From: Glandiceps talaboti
Lineage: Eukaryota > Hemichordata > Enteropneusta > Spengelidae
Direction: 5' to 3'
NCBI RefSeq assembly: GCF_964340395.1
Contig: NC_135563.1
Span: 16,552,001 to 16,594,650 of the forward strand
DNA length: 42,650 nt
Part shown: positions 1 to 42,650 of the stretch, one piece after another
Layout: every line of letters starts with the position of its first letter
Position numbering within the stretch: position 1 is the first letter of the stretch
Translations under genes and position numbers: made by a program
The notes under the pieces: generated by a model
Told to the model about the DNA's origin: nothing
The model's database searches: none
The model's input: only the letters and a program-made list of their open reading frames with translations

Positions 1-1024
1 TCAAACCAACATGATTATCGATAGCTATTCCTGAAACTTGTGCAATAGTAAACGTTGTTACAGCTGAATGGTTGGTCTTTTTGACCTAACATCTGTGATT
101 CTACCTCCATGCATCTAAATACAATGATTATAGCTTTGATTTGTAAATGGTCGGTTGACAAGTTTTGGTGCTAAATTTGGATGTCAGTACGAATTATCCA
201 TCATAGTGGCGTCATATATTATTGCAATGGCATTATCATTATCAGGAGCATAGCCTTAAATGACCTCTTTGTAGAAAAGGTTAGCACTACAGCGCTGCTA
301 TTGTGTGAAACCCCGCCACGAAGCTTAAAGAACCACAATCCTGTCATTTTAAAATGTTACACGATATGTACAACAAAATTAACATCAACATAGTTGTGAT
401 AATACAACCACAATCATGACATGTTAAATGTTAAATGTACCAGGAAATTACGTGAAAGTAAAGCTAACGTTGGTATAGTAAATTGACTAAAATGTAACAT
501 TTGTACTTCAATTCTTATCACAAAAACTTGAAGAAAAGTTAATTCGATTTTTGTTGAACCCTGCCAGATGATAAGATTTAGCAACGTCTCAGAAATATTT
601 GCCTGGCGAGACGATTAAACGCAGCAATGTTGGTAAGATTTTTGTCGTGCCAGACAACGTTTTGTTCCAGGTTTTGTGATTTTTGCTGTAATTCCACAAA
701 ACCCCCAACTCTGATAGGATGGTTAACCACATGATCTTTAAATATTCCTCAATAAACATTGATCATACAACTTTGTGGACATTCTTGTATCGTGCCATCA
801 TATCTTACCATGACGAATTTTGACATTCATCAATAAGCAATGTACTTTTATACAAGATCAAAAGGTGTCAAAGGTGAAATTATTTTATTAACTGAGTATC
901 TTCATTAGTGTGTAAAGGAAAGTCTTTGAATAGTTAGGTCTTTCATATCGTCGGATCACGACCAACGATGTTGATTTGTATGTCACACGCTGACCTTTTA
1001 CGAGTTGTGCAGACCATGTGTTAA
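1..1024. other. No gene recognised (3' flank)
   Basis: AT-rich sequence with only a short chance frame at 181-393. I saw no exon-like pattern with splice sites, no repeat and no RNA gene apart from the AATAAA at 884-889. Confidence 0.5.
884..889 (-). terminator. Candidate polyadenylation signal AATAAA
   Basis: Reading 3' of the receptor stop at 2240, this is the first canonical AATAAA I found on the minus strand. It would give a 3' UTR of about 1.35 kb. In AT-rich DNA the hexamer is common, and variant signals nearer the stop were not excluded. Confidence 0.25.
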
Positions 1025-2239
1025 TCAACCATCATTAAATGCAGAAGACGTGACACTTTCAACTATATTCGTAAGCTGTAATCCACTGCTATCTACACAG
1101 CCTTCGTTTCCAACACAAAGACCCCATAGCTTTGTGATCATAAATGGTACAGCTTCTGCTTGTAAATAGAGAGGTTTTCTGGATGATACCAATAGATTCG
1201 ACTGATTTTTTCCGGTCGCGGTATAAATTGGTGGATTCAACAGGTTCCACACATATTGAAATATTAACACATTCATATCTTGGGGTGTCAGTATTCTGAA
1301 AATCTTTGAAGCCAGCTTCATTGATCATTTCACTTCTAAGAATGATTTGACACTGAATGTCATGATCAGCTTATCGTTAACGTGGTGTAGCTTCGATTAA
1401 AACAGATCAACACAGTGTCAAACACAAACACGACACGAGTGCACTGGAAATCTCAAAATTTATATAAATATAGAGATGTATATCAAAATATCGACGACGT
1501 AGCAAATTCTACCAAGAATATCGATGGCGTAGCAAATTCTGCCAAGATTATCTATGACGTAGCAAATTCTACCATGCTATTGCGAAACCCATCAAATATA
1601 TAGTCACCCATCTTGTGCAACTTTAACGTATATTTCAGAAGTAATCGTGTATATACATGTATAGCTATAATAATCGGTTGTGAAGACACGTACTGTATGT
1701 GTTGATACAGCGCGTAGGATCAATCTTCAAAATGAACATTATTCACAACATATTGCTTGTTTTCCTTCAAGATCTTGATATCCTTTACAAAGAGGTTAGG
1801 TTTTAAACGACCAATCCATAATAACAATTCTTTGGGTTTTTTTAAGTGGGGTACTTTTTGGACTCCAATGAACCAAAATGCCAGTGACAGACTCAGAGTA
1901 AGAGGGCGGTCAATCTGATTTCCTAGAATAACTGGCATCTTAACATCTTTGTTTGACGCAATCCAGATCAGATATATCCTGGGATCTCTGATCTTTCGAC
2001 ACTCTCGTGAGACACTGGCGATTAACGAACACAAACTTGCAATTGTATGTGTGTATCGACTCGTCACCAATAGTACTTCCTACCAGGGTAAATATATGGC
2101 ATTACTGGCTTTGGTACCCAGCTGCACAACTCCTCCCTTTATGATTTGAAGCATCATTATTATGGTGATTACACAGCGTCTCAGCTATTGGAAGTCTTCC
2201 GGATTGGGAGCCAAAGCTCAGAACTACGATAAATCCTGT
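1025..2239 (-). other. Probable 3' UTR or 3' flank of the receptor gene; unresolved small open frames
   Basis: About 1.2 kb directly after the stop codon. It has two overlapping minus-strand open frames (98 and 79 aa at 1025-1328, starting MKLASKIF and MINEAGF) and a 116-aa frame at 1720-2070. None matches a family I recognise, and the two overlapping frames cannot both be real. They may be chance frames in a UTR, or an exon of a neighbouring minus-strand gene. A tandem repeat sits at 1487-1576. Confidence 0.3.
1487..1576 (+). repeat. Tandem repeat, 3 x 30 bp
   Basis: Three head-to-tail copies at 1487-1516, 1517-1546 and 1547-1576 share the core GACGTAGCAAATTCTACCA with a few substitutions. 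The unit is a multiple of three, so the plus-strand frame at 1415-1603 stays open and would read as 10-residue repeats (NIDDVANSTK and variants). A coding role is not supported otherwise. Confidence 0.85.
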
Positions 2240-39964
<37,725 letters not shown>

Positions 39965-39968
39965 GGTG

Positions 39969-39974
39969 TCACAT
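39969..39974 (-). promoter_or_regulatory. Start-stop uORF (ATGTGA) just upstream of the receptor start codon
   Basis: Reading toward the gene, the sequence TTAATGTGACACC runs directly into the coding ATG. The upstream ATG is followed at once by TGA, four bases before the main ATG. If this stretch is in the mRNA, such a minimal uORF could hold or re-start ribosomes and lower translation of the receptor. Whether it is transcribed is not known. Confidence 0.4.
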
Positions 39975-40010
39975 TAATTTCGGCTAAAAACTCCCTTGCG
40001 TAATCCTTGA

Positions 40011-40020
40011 GTAAATATAT
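40011..40020 (-). promoter_or_regulatory. Possible TATA-like element upstream of exon 1
   Basis: On the minus strand ATATATTTAC lies about 50 bp before the coding ATG. It is the only TATA-like string close enough to serve a short 5' UTR. AT-rich DNA gives many such strings by chance, and a distant non-coding first exon is equally possible. Confidence 0.15.
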
Positions 40021-40427
40021 CTTTATTCCACGAGCCAGAGTTCCCTTGACTACTTACATCACCAACAAAACAAAACTCTAAATGAAATAAGATGAAAAAG
40101 TCGAAGCTGGGAGCGAATGATGAATTCCAGTTGGTACGCACGTGTAGCCTATTATGTGCGAATATTCGATGCTATGCGATGACTCCGTGCAATGTTAAAT
40201 GATGGAAGATAAATCTCGCTGAATAATTGCCTACTTAGCAAATGAAGTGACAGATCACGACAAATTCAAATGACGAGTTGATGAAATTGCACCATTGGCT
40301 TTCATGAATATAGTCTGTCATTATGTTTTAAAGTAACGGCAGGTCCATAGCCTTGAAAATGTGTTTAAGATGCTTTCATGTCGGTGACAACAACGACGTA
40401 CTCTATACTCGCTTACTTTCCATTGTC

Positions 40428-40710
40428 ATCGCCATAGTTTTTCTCCCGATGAATGAGTTGAGGCAACTTTCCTTCGTAATACCGACTGAATCAGATTTGA
40501 ATCCGGTCGTGTCGCGTCCAGCGTATCGGCGTCTGTGTTATCCGAGTTGGAAGAAGAAGAAAAGCAATCCTCATCTCACGGAATGTCGATCACGTGCACA
40601 TTGGTGATGTTTTGCATATTACACCACTCCATATGGTATTGGCTTTCGGGTATGACCTCCACTAAGTCATATTCGATGGTGAATGGACAAAACATGTGGA
40701 GCCTAAGTTA
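40428..40710 (-). pseudogene. Coding-like minus-strand segment broken by a stop, unidentified
   Basis: One frame reads MFCPFTIEYDLVEVIP from 40695 to ITNVHVIDIP, then TGA (40578-40576). It continues in the same frame with DEDCFSSSSNSDNTDADTLD to TGA near 40428. Composition on both sides of the stop (acidic, Ser-rich, balanced codons) and a higher GC than the surroundings look coding. It may be a decayed gene, a retrogene piece, or two exon pieces of a minus-strand neighbour upstream of the receptor. No family was recognised. Confidence 0.3.
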
Positions 40711-40825
40711 CGACTGTGTGCATGCAATAAAAGTGAAATATTTCTGATTAAAGACTAAACTGTACTATTAGTCGTGAAAACGAGGCTGGCAGCGGATGAA
40801 TCAACCGGTTATAGGCACAACGGTT

Positions 40826-40974
40826 GTCTATCCATAACACTTCTCTCTGGCTACGTATTCGTCCTCGCTGTCGCAGCTGCAGCTGTTGCACGAAATGGTA
40901 TTCAAAGGCTGACTGTGATCGTTCATATCAACCAGCTCAATTGTGTCAGCACTCACGGTACCATATATCTCGTT
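40826..40974 (-). pseudogene. Second coding-like minus-strand segment, unidentified
   Basis: A frame reading NEIYGTVSADTIELVDMNDH and further on SCNSCSCDSEDEYVAREKCYG before TAG. Like the segment at 40428-40710 it is acidic and has a TIE(x)LVxx motif near its start, so the two may be related or parts of one gene. It is preceded by TGA and a weak acceptor-like TATTGTTAG. No family was recognised. Confidence 0.25.
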
Positions 40975-41260
40975 TCACTTACTAACAATAGACAAGTATA
41001 GTACCTCCACACGACATCTAAAGGAAATAAAAAGACAACCAGGATAACCTATTCATTATGCAAAGTATAATTTTATAGATGAAAACCGATTTAAAATGGC
41101 ATTTTACGTGCGGAAAGCGGACAGCAAACGCAATTCTGGTGAATCAAGACATGTTCAATCTGAACCGCAGTACTAAGAAACACTATAATTCACACACACG
41201 ACTTTCATCATATATCACCAACACATGGACAATAAAAAACACATAAGCATAATATCACCC

Positions 41261-41705
41261 ATAACATAACAAAACATAAGATAAGATAAGATACCATACC
41301 ATACCATAACATGATAAAAATAACATAACATAACATAACATAACATAACGTAATGTAATGTAAATTAGAATAGCATAGTATAACATAACATAAGATAGTA
41401 CATTATAGCATAACATAACATAACACAACAGCATAACATAACATAGCATAGTATAACATAGCAGAGTATAGCATAGCATAACATAACATAAGATAACACA
41501 ACATAACATATAAAATAACATCATAACATAGCATGCCATAGTATAACAACACAACACAACACAACACAACATAACATAACATAACATAACATATAACATA
41601 ACATAATATAACACATAACATGTCACAGCATAACATAACAATACATAGCATAGCATAGCATAGCATAATATAACATAACATAACATAAGAGTAAAATAAC
41701 ACAAT
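41261..41705 (+). repeat. Degenerate (AACAT)n pentanucleotide satellite, about 445 bp
   Basis: Variants ATAAC, ATAGC, ATACC and ACAAC alternate over the whole stretch. Five-base units keep long minus-strand frames open (CYVML-type repeats of 112 and 153 aa), which are artefacts. Confidence 0.95.
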
Positions 41706-42650
41706 ATGAAATACATAGTCTTGTACGAACAACGCTTCCATTACACCATATCAAATACATATTGGAATATTGTTTAGCCATAATTCAGAACTGTAGCAAA
41801 CATATTGACTATTCACTGCGGAACTACTAATGTAACAGCTTAATTCATAACGATTGTGCAGAGGTGTAGACAGAAGTGGTTGCTCTAAAGAAATATAAAA
41901 AAAATGAAATCGATCTATGTCATATATATATCTGAACATCGATACTTTTAATAATACAGATCAATACAGAATTCATCAGCTGCCATAGATATAAGAGGAA
42001 ATATTCCTTATTGAAGTTTGCGGACATTGAAAAAAAACTGGCATAGCTAAAATATCAATTATCATATTTTTACATACGTATTGAACCAATATCAGGTGTA
42101 AACAAGAACTTTGATAAATTGTGACCTAAATCTAAATATATTATGGAGAATGTTCAACATTTTTGTAAAAATATCGCTTGCGATACTAGAGTATGAAAAT
42201 GTGAATAAAAAAATCCCTACCTTTGGTCGACGAGAAGGAGAGATCTTTTTTAGAGTGTCTAATGAACTGGGCGTCTAGCGTATGGCCAACAGATGTTATC
42301 GAACGATTTATATGTATAAAAGGTGCTCATAGATCGTTACAATGTTTAAACACTAAGCACATTGTGTATATGGAGAAGCCTTCGTGCATGGGTTCGATTA
42401 GTGTGATGGAAACTGTATGGTGCTGTATAAGCATTTCTCCCCACGAGTCGTGATTTCAGTTATGTATATTTTATGAATTTATGTGAGATAGTGAGTACTA
42501 AACCGAAATAAATGGCATAGTAGAGTACATCGTTTACTCTATCTCTTACCAGTGTCAGAATTTCAACAAAACTGAATAAGTTATCCACTATTCATCACTA
42601 TATGACGTAATTTTACGGTGAAAAAGCCCGACCGAGTATTTTATTCATAT
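41706..42650. other. No gene recognised (5' flank of the receptor gene)
   Basis: AT-rich sequence. A plus-strand frame at 42223-42453 (76 aa, contains KPSCMGSISV) is unassigned; no splice sites or family support it. Confidence 0.5.

Noticed and set aside
1025-1328. 98-aa and 79-aa minus-strand frames as a new gene after the receptor
   Set aside because: Two overlapping frames, no recognised family, no clear splice sites; best left as possible 3' UTR. A protein search could revive it.
41255-41741. Long minus-strand frames of 112 and 153 aa
   Set aside because: Products of the AACAT pentanucleotide satellite; the residues simply repeat CYVML-type units.
42223-42453. 76-aa plus-strand frame sharing KPSCMGS with a frame at 13310
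   Set aside because: The shared stretch is about seven residues and the nucleotide match is short; chance is a sufficient explanation.

Overview
The window is AT-rich eukaryotic DNA. It has short exons with GT/AG borders separated by introns, very abundant di-, tri-, tetra- and pentanucleotide microsatellites, decayed interspersed repeats and one intact-looking animal gene. The gene family and repeat style point to an invertebrate animal, most likely a marine spiralian (mollusc, annelid or similar). That last step is inference; nothing in the sequence names the species.

The main content is one minus-strand gene for a Cys-loop receptor subunit of the nicotinic acetylcholine receptor (nAChR) family. 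I could join seven coding exons with matching phases: 39964-39907, 10147-10020, 7427-7383, 5464-5355, 4473-4271, 3674-3336 and 2826-2240. They total 1470 nt and encode 489 residues plus a stop. The product has a signal peptide, a ligand-binding domain with a 13-residue Cys-loop, a cation-type M2 with a GEK motif, and M1 to M4. Exons 3 (45 bp) and 4 (110 bp) have the sizes usual for this family. Loop C lacks the vicinal cysteine pair, so the subunit is non-alpha-like. The first intron is about 29.8 kb and fills most of the window.

Layout. 1-2239 is the 3' flank or possible 3' UTR, with a 3 x 30 bp tandem repeat. 2240-10147 holds exons 7 to 2. Intron 4 contains the 3' end of a non-LTR retrotransposon in the same orientation, lying against the donor of exon 4, and intron 3 contains a roughly 30-bp minisatellite. 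10148-39906 is intron 1: no further exon is recognised, but there are large microsatellite arrays, a G-rich block, a pair of related dispersed repeats that end in microsatellites, a local duplication and a palindrome. 39907-40100 is the first coding exon with a start-stop uORF just upstream. 40428-40990 is a higher-GC stretch with coding-like but broken minus-strand reading frames of unknown nature. 41261-41705 is a degenerate AACAT pentanucleotide satellite.

No RNA genes, CRISPR arrays or prokaryotic operons were seen. Most long open frames in the window are by-products of microsatellites.
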